From the NCBI GenBank assembly GCA_902806595.1, contig CADCXC010000017.1:1-36021 (forward strand): a DNA stretch of 36,021 nucleotides, in the 5' to 3' direction. The position numbers were made by a program, and so were the translations under genes. Shown here one piece after another: positions 22,385 through 35,876 of this stretch. This DNA is from Pyrenopolyporus hunteri (lineage: Eukaryota > Ascomycota > Sordariomycetes > Xylariales > Hypoxylaceae). Position 1 is the first letter of the stretch. Every line of letters starts with the position of its first letter. Under the pieces are notes generated by a model, which saw nothing but the letters and a program-made list of their open reading frames with translations, was not told where the DNA came from and made no database searches.

Positions 22385-23240
22385 TTACTTTATATTATTT
22401 TTAAAAAAACCGTCGCGAAAATCTACTTTATATTATTTTATATTACTTTTCGAAAAAGTCGTCGTAAAAATCCATTTTATATTACTTTTAAAAAAATCGT
22501 CGCGAAAATTTACTTTATATTATTTTATATTACTTTTCGAAAAAACCGTCGCAAAAACCCATTTTATATTATTTTTAAAAAAGCCGTCGTAAAAATCCAT
22601 TTTATATTATTTTATATTATTTTTCGAAAAAATCGTCGTAAAAGTTTATTTTATATTACTTTTAAAAAATCGTCGTAAAATCCATTTTATACCATTTTAT
22701 ATTACTTTTCGAAAAAATCGTCGTAAAGTTTACCCTATATTACTTTTAAAAAATCGTCGCGAAAGTTTATTTTATACTATTTTATATTATTTTTCGAAAA
22801 GTCGTCGTAAAATTTATTTTATACTATTTTTAAAAAATCGTCGCGAAAATTTACTTTATATTATTTTATATTATTTTTCGAAAAACCGTTGCGAAAATTT
22901 ATTTTATACTACTTTTAAAAAGCCGTTATAAAAGTTTACCCTATATTATTTTATATTACTTTTCGAAAAAACCGTCGTAAAATTTACTTTATATTACTTT
23001 TAAAAAACCGTTATAAAAATTTATTTTATATTATTTTATATTATTTTTCGAAAAATCGTCGTAAAAATTCATTTTATATTACTTTTAAAAAATCGTCGTA
23101 AAATTTACCCTATATTATTTTATATTATTTTTCGAAAAAATCGTCGCGAAAATTTACTTTATATTATTTTTAAAAAACCGTCGCGAGAATTTACTTTATA
23201 TTATTTTATATTATTTTCGAAAAACCGTTATAAAAGTTTA
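22385..23240. repeat. 85-bp minisatellite, about 10 units
   Basis: The landmark TTTTCGAAAA recurs near 22451, 22538, 22625, 22710, 22795, 22879, 22964, 23049, 23133 and 23218, spacing 84-87 bp. Each unit has two related halves, one with TTCGAAAAA-YCGTCG and one with TTTAAAAAA-YCGTCG, each followed by a TTTATATTA run. The array lies just inside the right terminal repeat of the element, and a shorter, decayed counterpart lies in the inverted copy (about 33800-34130). Confidence 0.85.
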
Positions 23241-23345
23241 TTCGTATAATTTTTTATATTTAATTTTAAATATATAATTCGAAAAATTCTTCGAAAAATA
23301 TTACGAAAAATACGTCGAATTAAAATTAAATTTATATAATTAAAT

Positions 23346-23612
23346 TATAATAATGTAATTTCGTATTAAAATATTTATTATAACGATAATAACGGTAAAT
23401 ATACTTTTATTAAATGTTTTATTATTTTATGTAACGGGTATTTAAAATATAAACTTTTAAAAATAATATAAATATTAATTAATATAAAATTAATTTATTT
23501 ATAATTTATATATATATATAATTTAATTAATTTTACTTATTTTTATATTTTTTATTATATAATTATATAATAATTTTTCGATTATTAATTAACGACTTTT
23601 TATTCGTTTAAT
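23346..23612 (+). repeat. Terminal direct repeat of the left element, second copy
   Basis: Matches 20231-20497 over its length and, in reverse complement, 19460-19728 and 33265-33505. This copy keeps a few more C/G residues (AACGGTAAAT, TAACGGGTAT), which helps to show the pre-mutation sequence differed mainly by C-to-T changes. Confidence 0.72.
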
Positions 23613-26600
23613 ATAAATTTATATAATTAAATGTATATAATTAAATTTATTCGATTCGAATTTTTTAAATAAAATTATACGTTAAATTAAAATTAAATTT
23701 ATATAATTAAATTTATATAATTTAAATTTTTCGTATAAATTTATTTAATTCGATTTATTTAATTAAATTAATTTAATTAATAAAATCGTTTATTAAAATA
23801 CGAATAATTTTAAATATAATAATATAACGTTTAATAAAACGATTTAATTAATTAAATAAACGCGTAATACGAGTCGTTTAACGTAACGTACGCGTAGTTT
23901 ATTAACGTAACATATAATTTATATAACGTAAAAAATATAACTCGTAAATTTTTACGTAATTAAATTTTTTTTTATTTAAAAAAAAAATTAAAATATATTT
24001 CGAAGTTTTTTTAAATAAAATTAAATAATCGATAATAAATTTAAATACGACTTCGTTATTTTATTTTATATATATTTAAGTATTTAAAGTAAATATATAA
24101 AATTATAATTAAAATAATAAAACGATTATTAAATTTTTTATTTAAATTTTTAAAATAATGTATATATACGTATTTACGTATATTAAACGACTTTTTATAT
24201 ACGTAAATATACATATATTTATAAAGTATTAATAATATTTAACTTTAATTATATATTATTATATAAAAAACATTTAATTAAATATTAAATTAATATATAT
24301 TTAATTAATAAAAATAAAATTAAGTTATTATTAATTTTAATTTTTTTATCGTAAATTTATATAAAATATTAAATAACGTATTTTTATCGAAATATTTTAA
24401 TTATAATTTTAACGAAATATAATATAATTTTTATTAAAATTTTTATTATATTTTTATTATTATAATAAAGTTAATTATATAATAAAAAAAGTAATTACGT
24501 TTTTATATAAATTATTTAATTACTTTTAATTTTTAATTTAAATATATATATTAATTATTAATTAAAATATTTAATATATATTTATAATAAAATAATTATA
24601 ATTTTTTTTACGGTTTTTTTACGATTTAATATCGCGACTTTATTTTACGACTTTTTTATAATTTTTTACGACACTTTTACGATTTTTATTATAATTTTAT
24701 AATATTTATAATTTTTATTAATTTCGTTATCGTGTTTACTTTAATATATACGATTATACGAATATTATATTTTCGTATTTTTAAATAAAATTTTATTTTT
24801 TATTTTTATACCTTTTAATATAAAGTAATTATATTTTTTAAAAAAAAATCTCTTAAGTTATTTTTATATAATTTATTTTAAAATAATTAAATATTAATTA
24901 ATATATTTTTATTAAATTTTATAAATATTTATATTAAATTATATTATATTTATATTTTTATTTTTAAATACGTTCGTTTAAATAATATTTATATTTTTTA
25001 TATAATTTTAATTATTATTTATATTATAAAACCCGTTATTTAAAATTTTATTAAATTTTAACTTTAATTTTCGATTTTTAATTATATATTATTTAAAATA
25101 CTCCTTTAAAATTATATAATTTTACATATAAAAATATATTACATCGTTAATAAACTTTAATAAATAAATTATAAATTATTTATCATATAATTATTACGTT
25201 TTTAATGTTAAAAACCGTTAAAATTATATTCGATTAATTATTTTTATTTTTTATATTAATTATATTAATTTAAGGTTATATTTTAAATTTATAACGTAAT
25301 TTTTACATTAATGTTTTTAAATTTAATTATATTATATTTATATAATTAATAATAATATAATTTTTATTTAATTAAAATTTAATACGGTAATTATTTTATT
25401 AATATATAAAATTAATAATTTTTATTTTATTATATTTTTATATATAATATATAATACGATTTAATTAATTAAATTTTATAAAATTCGTCGAAATAATTTT
25501 AAAATTATTAATTATAAAAAAAAAATAAAAATAATTATATTTTTTAATACGTATAATTTAACGCGAAGTTACGTTAATTAATAATTATAATTATTATTAT
25601 TCGATTTTTCGATTTTATTTATTCGTTTTTTATTTATATAAATTCGAGATTTAATAATTTTATATTTTAATTTTTTTAATTTCGTTTAAATTTTATATAA
25701 TTATTAATGATTTTTAAGTTATAATTAATTAAAATTACGTTTAAATTATAAAAAAGGTTTCGATTTTATAATTTGTTCGTATATATTATAATCGAATTTT
25801 TAACTCGAAAATAATAAAAAAAATTTAATTTAATATATTTAAAAGTCGAAAGTTATATTTATTTACATTAATTTATAATATTTTACGAAAATATGCGTTA
25901 ATATATACGTAAATTTCGAACCCGGCGAAATTTAATTTATAATATTTATTTATAAATTAAATATAATTAAATTTCGAAATTATAAACTTTTTACGCGTTT
26001 TTTATTTTACGTTTAATTTATTATTAATTTATTATTATATAATTTTCGAATAAAATTATCGATATATAATATAAATTATATTTTTCGTAATTAAAAGTTA
26101 AATATTTCGATAAATACGTTCGAAAATATTATTTTTTTTAAATTTTTAAAAGCGTTTAAAACTTATTTATAATATTTAAAAAACTCGTATATTTTAAATA
26201 TATTATATATTTATTCGGTTAAATTATTAATTTTTTTTATATTATTTTTAATTTTAATATAAATAAAAAACGCTTTATTAATATTAAAGTTTTATTAATC
26301 GAATCGAAATAAAATTTCATTATTACGAAAGTTTTTTTCGTAAAAAAAATAACATATAAATTAAATAAATTTTTCGATATAAAACATTAAATTATATCGG
26401 TATTTTTTTTATTATCGTAATTTACGTTATAAAAACCGTAAAAATAAATTAATTTTAAATTTTTTAAATTTTAAATAATTAATAATTTAAGTATATAAAA
26501 GTTTAATATTAAAAAATTTAAGAATTTTTCTTTTAACGTTATTTATATTTAATTTATTTTTATAAATATTTTATTTATTAAAATATCGTTAAAAAAACCG

Positions 26601-27538
26601 CCGGTTAATAATAATATTATATTTTTTTCGAAACTTTTATAATATTTTATTTTAAAAATTTTTATCTATTAAATACCATCGAATAATTTAATTTTTTTAA
26701 GTAATTATTTAAGTTTTAAATTAATATATAATAATTTAAAACGATTTTAATATTATATTAAAATGTAAATAATTTTATAAATAAATAAATATATTAAAAT
26801 TTATAAAATATAAGTTTTTATATTATTAATGTCGATTTATTTAATTAATATAATTATTATTATTTATATTAAATATAATATAAATTTTACGAGGTATATA
26901 TAAAATATTTACCGTTTATTATTATATAAAATTAATTTTTCTTTAAAATTAAAACCCTTCGTATATATACGATATAATAAAAATTTAAATTTTAATTTAA
27001 TTATAATAATAAATCGACTTTAATAAAATATATTTACTTTCGAATCGTTATTATTTTAATAAAAAACTTAAAGTTAAAATTAAAATATATAACATTTTTC
27101 GACGTTATTAAAAAAAAAACGTTTATCGAAACGTATAAAAAAAATTCCCCGATTTTAAAAATACGTAAAACTTTTTAAAACAACCGGTAATAAATATCCG
27201 TTAACGGTCGTTTAAAATAATATATATCGATTTATATATCTATTAAAAATACATTTAATATAAACGATTTTATAATAATTTTTATAAAATATTATTTTTT
27301 TATAAAAGTTTTTTATAATATATATTTAATATATAAAAAGCGTAATATATAAAGTTTTATTAATTTAATTTCGATATAATAAATCGATTATTATATTAAT
27401 TTATTAAAATATTTCGTTAATTTATAATCGTTTTTATAAACGACGTCGTAATAAAAAAATAATTATATAAAATTTAATATATATTTAAATAAAATTATAT
27501 AAATAATAATATATAAATTTTCGAATTTTTTTTTTAAA

Positions 27539-27546
27539 TTATATAA
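27539..27546. repeat. Probable 8-bp target site duplication, left
   Basis: TTATATAA directly before the foldback element; the same eight bases follow it at 28321-28328. The motif is itself palindromic, so it could also be read as the outermost part of the inverted repeats. Confidence 0.55.
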
Positions 27547-28320
27547 GAGCATTGCTATGTGCACTACCTACTTTTGCTATCGGACCCTTATTTGCACTAC
27601 CAATACAAAAAGTACATCTCCTACCCCTCACTCCGCCCCACTAACAAATCCGCATATAAAAATGCAGTAAACCAGATAGTCTCTCCGAGTACGGGTACAC
27701 TTTTTCAATTGAATTTGTTGTACATATTGAATTACGTACAGCTCCCACCATACCCATCATACATCCCACCATATATCCCATTATACCCTACCCATTCTAA
27801 GGATGCAAAATATAAAAAATAGATTGCCAGTTTCGCCTCAATGAGACCTTTCTAATGGTATAGGTTTCGTACCGGTGCATGCCCTACATGAAAAGTTATT
27901 CCAATATATACTCAATTCAAAGGTATAAGTGGTAGCCCTGGGGGTGGTCATGTGATCCCCTTTGGCGGTCGCATACCCCTTTGACACCCGTATGGAATTG
28001 AGTATATATTCGAATAACTTTTGAAATAGGGGATGCACCGATATGAAACCTATACCATTAGAAAGGTCTAATTGAGGCGAAAATGGCGATCTAATTTTTA
28101 TATTTTGCATCCTTAGAATGGGTAGGGTATAATGGGATATATGGTAGGATATATGGTGGGAATTGAATCAATTGAAAAAGGGCATAAGGTGTACATTATG
28201 TATTAACACGATTGTACGTAGATTTGTATGTGGGGCTGTTAGATATGGTAGGTATTTTGATGTATTGGTAGTGCAAATAAGGCCCAATAGCAAAGCATGG
28301 TAGTGCACATAGTAATGCTC
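27547..28320. mobile_element. Foldback / MITE-like element, unmutated (774 bp)
   Basis: The ends are inverted: GAGCATTGCTATGTGCACTA on the left matches GAGCATTACTATGTGCACTA in the right end's reverse complement, and the match continues through CTTATTTGCACTACCAATAC. After a more diverged stretch, a second long inverted match joins about 27765-27930 to about 27990-28150, including CCCTACCCATTCTAAGGATG and CTTTCTAATGGTATAGGTTT. The element is thus almost one hairpin with a loop near 27930-27985. It encodes no transposase; the two open frames inside are by-products of the arms. Its composition is normal while everything around it is RIP-mutated, so insertion probably followed the mutation. An 8-bp duplication would suit a hAT-related element, but the TIR start GAGC is not typical, so the superfamily stays open. 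Confidence 0.82.
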
Positions 28321-28328
28321 TTATATAA
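28321..28328. repeat. Probable 8-bp target site duplication, right
   Basis: TTATATAA immediately after the foldback element, equal to the eight bases at its left side. Confidence 0.55.
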
Positions 28329-31300
28329 ATATTATTAATATAACCATAAATAAAATTTACGTATTTTTTATTTATTATATATATATATATTAAAATACAT
28401 TTATTTATAAATAATTTTATAATTTTATTATTATAATTTTATTATTATATTTAAATATATTTAATTAATTAATTATATATTTAATATTATAATAAAAAAA
28501 AAAACTTAAATTTTTTTTAAATTATAAAATTACATTTAATTTACATTATTATATTTTATAAAATTAATTTATTAATATATATAATAATATTTTAATTTTT
28601 TTCGTTAATTTTTTCGAATAAATTTACGTTCGGCTACGATATTAAAATATATTTAAATATAATTAAATCGTTAAATATTTAATAAATTTATACATTTTTT
28701 TCGTAAAAATTTATTCGTTATTTTTAATATAAAATCTTTACGGTGTATTTTTATTTCGATGTTATAATCGAAGTCGGTAAATTTTAATGTAAAATTAATT
28801 AATTAACGTAAATTACTTTTTAATTTAACTTATAAAAACGTGCGAAATAACGATTTTATATATATAAAAAATAAAATATATATTTTAACTTTTATAATTA
28901 TTAATTATATTATTTATATATTTATCGAAAAATTATAACTTTAATATTTTTTTTATAAATTTAATAAATTAAACATTAAAAAAAATCGTTTTTTTATTTA
29001 TTTTAATTTTTACTTTATTATTATTTTATATTATATATTATTATTTATTTTTTAACGATATTAAAAAACGTTATATATTTCGAATTTTATAAAAATAATT
29101 TTAATTATATAATATTATATAAAATAATTTTTAAATTTTATTTCGAAATAAATCGTAAAATTTATTATTTTTATTATAAATTTTATTATTTTTTAATTAT
29201 TAATTTTATAAATAATTATTAACTTTCGCGTAAAAATTTAATTATTTCGTTTAATATTTAATTTAACGGTGCGGTTACGATATTTTTTAATGGAATATTT
29301 TTTATTTTATAAAATAATTTACCCGTTATATAATTTAATAATTTAAACGTTATATTTTACGGTCAAAACATTTTATTATTATATAAGTTATTTTTAAATA
29401 TATCGTTTTAAAATTTATAATCGAAAATTAATATAATCGAAAAGAAGTAATTAAAATATAAATCGTTTATCGAATATAATTTTAAAATAGTTTCTATTTA
29501 AATAAATTTAAAATTTAACGTAATAAAAAAAAATATTAAATTATAAAAAATTCGATCGATTTATAATCGAATTTATAATATAATTTATTTTAAAATATAT
29601 ATATATATTTATAACTTTTATATATATATTAATAAAAATGATAAAATAAAAAAAAAATTAATATCGATCGAAACGATAGGAAATTATAAATTTAATCGAT
29701 ACGAAATTTAAAATTATTTAATAAATATTTACGTTAAAAACGATTAATGTTTCGATTTTTTTACATTTAAATAAAATTACGTTATAATATTAATTAAAAC
29801 GAGGTGTTTTAAATTTATATAAATTTAATAAATATATAATTTATAAATATATTAAATATATAAAATTTATTTAATATATTAAAATAATATAAATATTTAA
29901 AATAAAAATAATAAATATTATTAATTATAAAAAAATAACGGTAAATAATTTATTTAATAAAAATAATATATTTTAAAATTTCGTGGAAAATATAATTAAA
30001 AATAAAATATATAAAATTTATATAATTATATATAAAAACGAAGTTTTAATTTTACGAAAAAAAATTAAAACGTCGTTTCGAACGTTCGTAAATTTATTTT
30101 TTAATAAAAGAAATTAAAATACCCCTTCGTTTAATTAATCTTTTTTTTTAAATTAAATAATTTCGCTTTCGTTTAATTACTTTTTTTCGTTAAATTATAT
30201 TTACTCGTTTAATTAAAACTTTTCGTTAAATTAAACTTTTACGTTTAATATAATTATTAATTTTTAAATCGATTATAATTTAACCTCGTTAATAAAACCG
30301 TAATAAAAATAACTTTTAAAACTACTTAATTTATTATTAAAAAAAACCGTAAAAACGCGTCGAAATTTTACGTTATTATTAAAATTTAAAGTTTATAATA
30401 TAAACGTAAATTTAATTAAAATTTTTATAATTATTATTAATATCGAATTAAAATAATTTTAACGTTAATATTTTTAAACGAAATTTCATTTTTATAACGT
30501 TTAAAACTTCGAATATTATTATTAACTTTATCGAAAATTTAATTAATTTTATTAAAAATTTTACCGATAATAATATTTCGTTTTTAAATGTTAATAAAAT
30601 AATTAAACGAATTATACGAAAAAAAAAATTAAAATTAACCGTATTACGAAACGAATAAATTACAAATACATCGATTATCGAAAAAAAACTTCGTCGAAAT
30701 AATTTAACGTTTATTTACGGTTAAAATTATTTAATATAAAAAACATCGAATATAATTAATTTAATTTATCATTAATTAAAAAACATTATTTTTAAAAAAT
30801 AATTTTACGGAAATTTTATTATTATTTAAATTTTATAAACGATAATTATTTTAAAATATTTATTAATTTAATTATATCGTTTTAATATTAATTATTTACC
30901 TTCGTAAATATATAATATATTTAAAATTATTAATTTAATTAATTATAAATCGAATTTATTACGTTTTAAAAAAAAAAATATATTTTATCGTTTATATAAA
31001 ATTAATTATTATTTAATTTATATTACGCGATTAATTATATAATTAATTAAAATTATAATAATAAATTAACGAAATATAAAAATTATAAAATTATATTTTT
31101 ATTTATAATAAATATAAATAAAATAAATTTTAATTTATATAATTAAATTATTAAAATTATAAATATATATTTAATCGTTTTTATTTTATATAAAATATTT
31201 AATATAATTATATAATATAAAATACGAAATTAAATATATTATTTAATTAAATTTTTTATTATTAATTATTATTTCGATTTATTAATTAATTTTAAAATCG

Positions 31301-33264
31301 AAATATTTTATTTATTTAATAATTTTATAATTATTGTAAAATAGTAATTATTTTATAAAATTTAACGAAATTAAAAATAATAAAAATTTATTTATTTTTT
31401 AATTTATTAATAAAAAAACTTAACTAGAAAAAATTATAAATAATTAACGTAAATTTTCGAAATTATAATAAATATACGTTATATTAAAGTATTTTTTTAT
31501 ATTTATTAATAATTAATTATTTTAAATTTTTTCGTTTATATAAAATTTATAATAAATAAACGTAAAAGTTAAAATTTAAATATAATAAATAAAAAAATTA
31601 TTAATATATATATTAATAAAATATTATTTAATAAATACAATTAATAAAAATATATATTATTATTAAATAATAAATATAATAAATACGTTAAAAGTAATTA
31701 TATATATGTTTAAAAATTACGTTAATAAAATATAAATTAAATAAATATATTAATTAAAAATAAAAATAAATATCGGTTAAACGATTTTTAACGATTATAA
31801 AAAAAAATATATTATAAATAAATGTTATAATTTTTTATTAAAGATATTACGAATATATTATTTAAATAATTTAATATAAAAGAAATATTTTAAATATATT
31901 TATTAAATAATTAAAAAACGTTTAAAATTAATAAAAATACGTTAAATAAATTTAATTAAAAATAAATAAGTATTAAATATATAAAAAAATTTATTTAAAC
32001 GATATTTTATACGATTATATAAATTATAAAATTTATTAATATTTATAAAATTTATATAATTAATATATTATTAATATATTATTAAATTATATAAAATTTT
32101 TAAATAAATTAAAATAAATATTAATAATATATTAAATTAAAATCGTAAATAAAATTTATTTAAAATAATATAAAATTTTATTAAATATAATTTATTTATT
32201 TAATAAAATAAAAAACGTTAAAATTTTAAATTAATATAAAATTTACTTATTTTAAATATTAAAATAAAATTATTATATTTTAAAAGTAATATAATTCGTA
32301 TAAAAGCGGTAAAATATAATTATAATTTCGTAAATTATAAAAATTTATTATAATTTCGATAAAAAATTTTATAATAAAATTATAATATTATATATTTAAT
32401 TAATTTAAATAATTAAATAATTTATATAAAAAATTATATATATAATATTATTAATTATTAATAAAAATAAAATACGAATTAAAACGAACCTTAATAATAT
32501 TATATATATATATTTTTATTATATATTATAGTAATTATAATATTTCGATAAATATTTATTTAAAATTTCGATAATATAAAAACTTTAAAGTAAATCGGTT
32601 TTATTAAAGTTTAATTAAAAATTAATTAAAATTTAATTAATTTAAAGTTTTCGAATAAATATATTAATTAATAATTTAATTATATTAAATATTTATTAAT
32701 AATCTTCGAAATTATCCATATTTACCTATAATATTTCGATAATAATTTATTTTAAAATAAATATAATAATTTAAAAGTTATAATAAAATTATTAATAAAT
32801 TTTATGAAAAATTATAATTTTAAAGTAAAACTTAAATATTAAAATATTTAAAAATTAAATATAAAATATAAAAAATAACTTACGATATTTAAAATCGAAT
32901 TTTAAAATAAACGTTAAAAAATCGATATTTATAATATTTATATTTTAAATTTAAAAATTTATTAAATTAAAGTATATTATAATTAAACGTTTATATAAAT
33001 TATTAACCCGTTAATAAATATTAAATATTAATTGTTAAGCTAAAACAATAATATGAATTAAATCGTTTTTAATAAAATTATATTAACTATTATTATTAAT
33101 AAAATTTTATTATTAATTTATTTTTAGTAAATAAATCGAATTAAATATATTTATATTAAAATTTAAAGTATATAGGGCTAATTATATAAATGGTGCAATT
33201 TAACGTATATTTTAAAAAAAATTCGAATAAGATCATTTTAATACGATTGATATAATAGAATTAT

Positions 33265-33505
33265 ATTAAAATATTTAAAAAAAGTCGTTATTAATAGAAA
33301 AAAAGTAACCATATGATAACTATAATAAAAAACAAAATAGTAAATTGAAATAAATTATATATATATAAATCAAATAAATTAATTACCTCAATATTAATAT
33401 TTATATTATTTTTTAAAATTTGTATAAATAATACATAAAATAATAAAGTATGTTACCGTTATTATTGTATAATAAATATTTTTAATACAATGATTTTATA
33501 TTTAG
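33265..33505 (-). repeat. Terminal repeat of the right element, inner copy
   Basis: Reverse complement of 23346-23612, with landmarks AAATTATATATATATAAAT, TTAATATTTATATTATTTTT and TACCGTTATTATTGTATAAT. It contains unmutated CA/TG pairs (ACCATATGATAACT, TACCTCAAT), unlike the left copies. Confidence 0.65.
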
Positions 33506-35876
33506 TATAATTAAAAATAATTAATTCGATATTAATAATTAATATTTTCGAAGAAATTATTTAAAGTTTCTCCAGGTAAATATAAAACCGCGGTTAATAT
33601 AAATTTTTAAAAAAAACTTTTTAAACAATATAAAGTAAAAATACTTACGATGAAATAACAAAAGTAAATTTTAATTATGATTTTCGATAAATAATTAATT
33701 TAAATAATTAATTTATTAGATAAGAGCGATAAAAAAAACAATATATAAAATGAGTAATAATATTTTTTAATTTATTAAAAATAATATAAAATAAAATTTA
33801 CATAACGAGCACAAAAGTAATATAAAATAAATTTCGAATTAATATAAAAATATATAATATTTTATAACTTTAAAATTATTAAAATAAATTTTCGAATATT
33901 TACAAAAGATAAAACAACCATAAAGTAAATTTCATGACGATTTTTAAAAAAATATAAAATATAAACGATAAATTTTTCGAAAATAATAAATAATAATAAA
34001 ATTTAAAAACGATTAAAAGTAATATGGAAAATTTACATTATTCGAAAAATATTAAAATTTATAAAATAGTTTTGAATTTAAAGTAAAAATTAAATTTACG
34101 ATATTTTTAAAAAATAACATAAAATAATAAATATAATTTTAAGACATTTAAATATATAAAATTATTTTTAATTGATTTAAGTAATATAATATATAAATAA
34201 ATTTTGCGAAATAGCATATAAAAAGTAACATAAAATAATTATAAAATAACAAAATTTTATCGAGCAGTTTAAAAATAAATTTTTATTAAATTCAAAAATG
34301 TTATAAATGGTAAAATTATGAAAACGAAAAATAATCGTAAATATATTAAAATTAAAGTTAATTATATTTACTATAAATAAATATAATAATCGATTTTAAT
34401 TATTAACAGTTAACTAATAAAAGTAGAAAATTCGTTATTAAATGTATTTTATATAATTTATATATAAACGTTTGAAAAAATTGATTTCGTATACAATTTA
34501 TTATTTAAATTTAATAAATAAATATTTTATTATTTTTTATTATATTATTTTATTATTTAAATAATAAAATTTTATAAATTTATTAACTTTAAATTAAGCT
34601 ATTTAAACTTTTTATATTGTCGAATAATTAAACTTTTTAATCATACGTTTTATTATTATCTCGAATTTATAAAATTTAAACCATTAAAATTTGATACGAT
34701 TACGATTTAATCGCCAAATTTTATTATATTAATAATCGATAATAACCAAGTATCGAAGTTGAAATTAGTTTAATATTTTAATATATTAATAATATAAATA
34801 TTTGTTTAACCAAATTATATAATATTTTATTTAATAAAAATATTAATTTTATATTTTATTTTTATTTGAACGATATATTCGTAATATTTTATTATTATTA
34901 TTATATATTAGTATTAAATATATTTTATTTTAAATCGATGATAAATATTCATTTGCTATAATAAAACTTAAATATTCTTATTTTCGATTATAAAATTTAA
35001 TATTTATATAAAAAAATAAATCGAAAATAACCGATATAATTTTTTTAAATATTTAAATACGCTCAAATTTTAGTTATAAATAGGGTATTTAATTGCAAAA
35101 AATAAATAAATCTTATTTATATAATAAATATTTACGTTCATAATCGATGTTTTATATAAAACTATTAATAATATCTTTCGCGAATAAAGAACATAATCGC
35201 AATTAAAAATAAATATTTTTATTATAATACTGTTTTGCTACGTTAATTATTATATAAAATTACGATTAATAAAATTTATTAATTAAAAAGTTAATATTTA
35301 TTTAATTCGTTACTATAAATTATTTTTAATAATATAAGTACCAATTATAATCTTGAAAAATAATAATATAATAATAAAATTATTAACGAAAGATAATTTT
35401 TAAAGAATATAAGTATATTTTTATTATAAATATCCTCGATTTTAAAAATATAAACTTTACATAAAAAATTTTACCCACAAATTAACAATAATATTTTACT
35501 AATAAATAACGATTTTAAAAACGTTAAAGACACAATAATATTATTTATTAATAAAGATTATAATTTATTAAAATAAAAATTATGTATTTAACGTTAATAA
35601 TAACAACAATTAAAAAAAAATCGTTTATAAAATATTTCGATTATTTAAGTATTAATAATAAATAATAATAATAATATAAATTTAAAAATAATGACGACCA
35701 TTTAAAAATTTATAATATTAATTTAAAATAAATTATTTTTAAAAACATAAAATAATATTAAATTATTAATACGATATAAACTAATATAAAATAATAAATA
35801 ATAAATACGTAAATAAATAATAAATATAATAAAACAAATACGATAATAATAATAATATAATAATAAAATTTATATT

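Larger units (their letters stand above)
20231..23612 (+). mobile_element. RIP-degraded LTR-like element, left copy (3.4 kb)
   Basis: Two direct repeats of 267 bp (20231-20497 and 23346-23612) bound an interior of about 2.85 kb, which carries an 85-bp minisatellite near its right end. An inverted relative begins at 33265. The interior is short for an autonomous Gypsy or Copia element and no reverse transcriptase or integrase motif survives, so a non-autonomous LTR element is the best guess. TG...CA ends and target duplications cannot be read because RIP converts TG and CA to TA. Strand is arbitrary. Confidence 0.65.

Noticed and set aside
22385..23240. CRISPR-like array
   Set aside because: The 85-bp units run without unique spacers, and the host is a fungus; it is a minisatellite.
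27559..28110. Two open frames of about 90 codons inside the foldback element
   Set aside because: They lie in the inverted arms and encode no recognisable domain, so they are by-products of the repeat.
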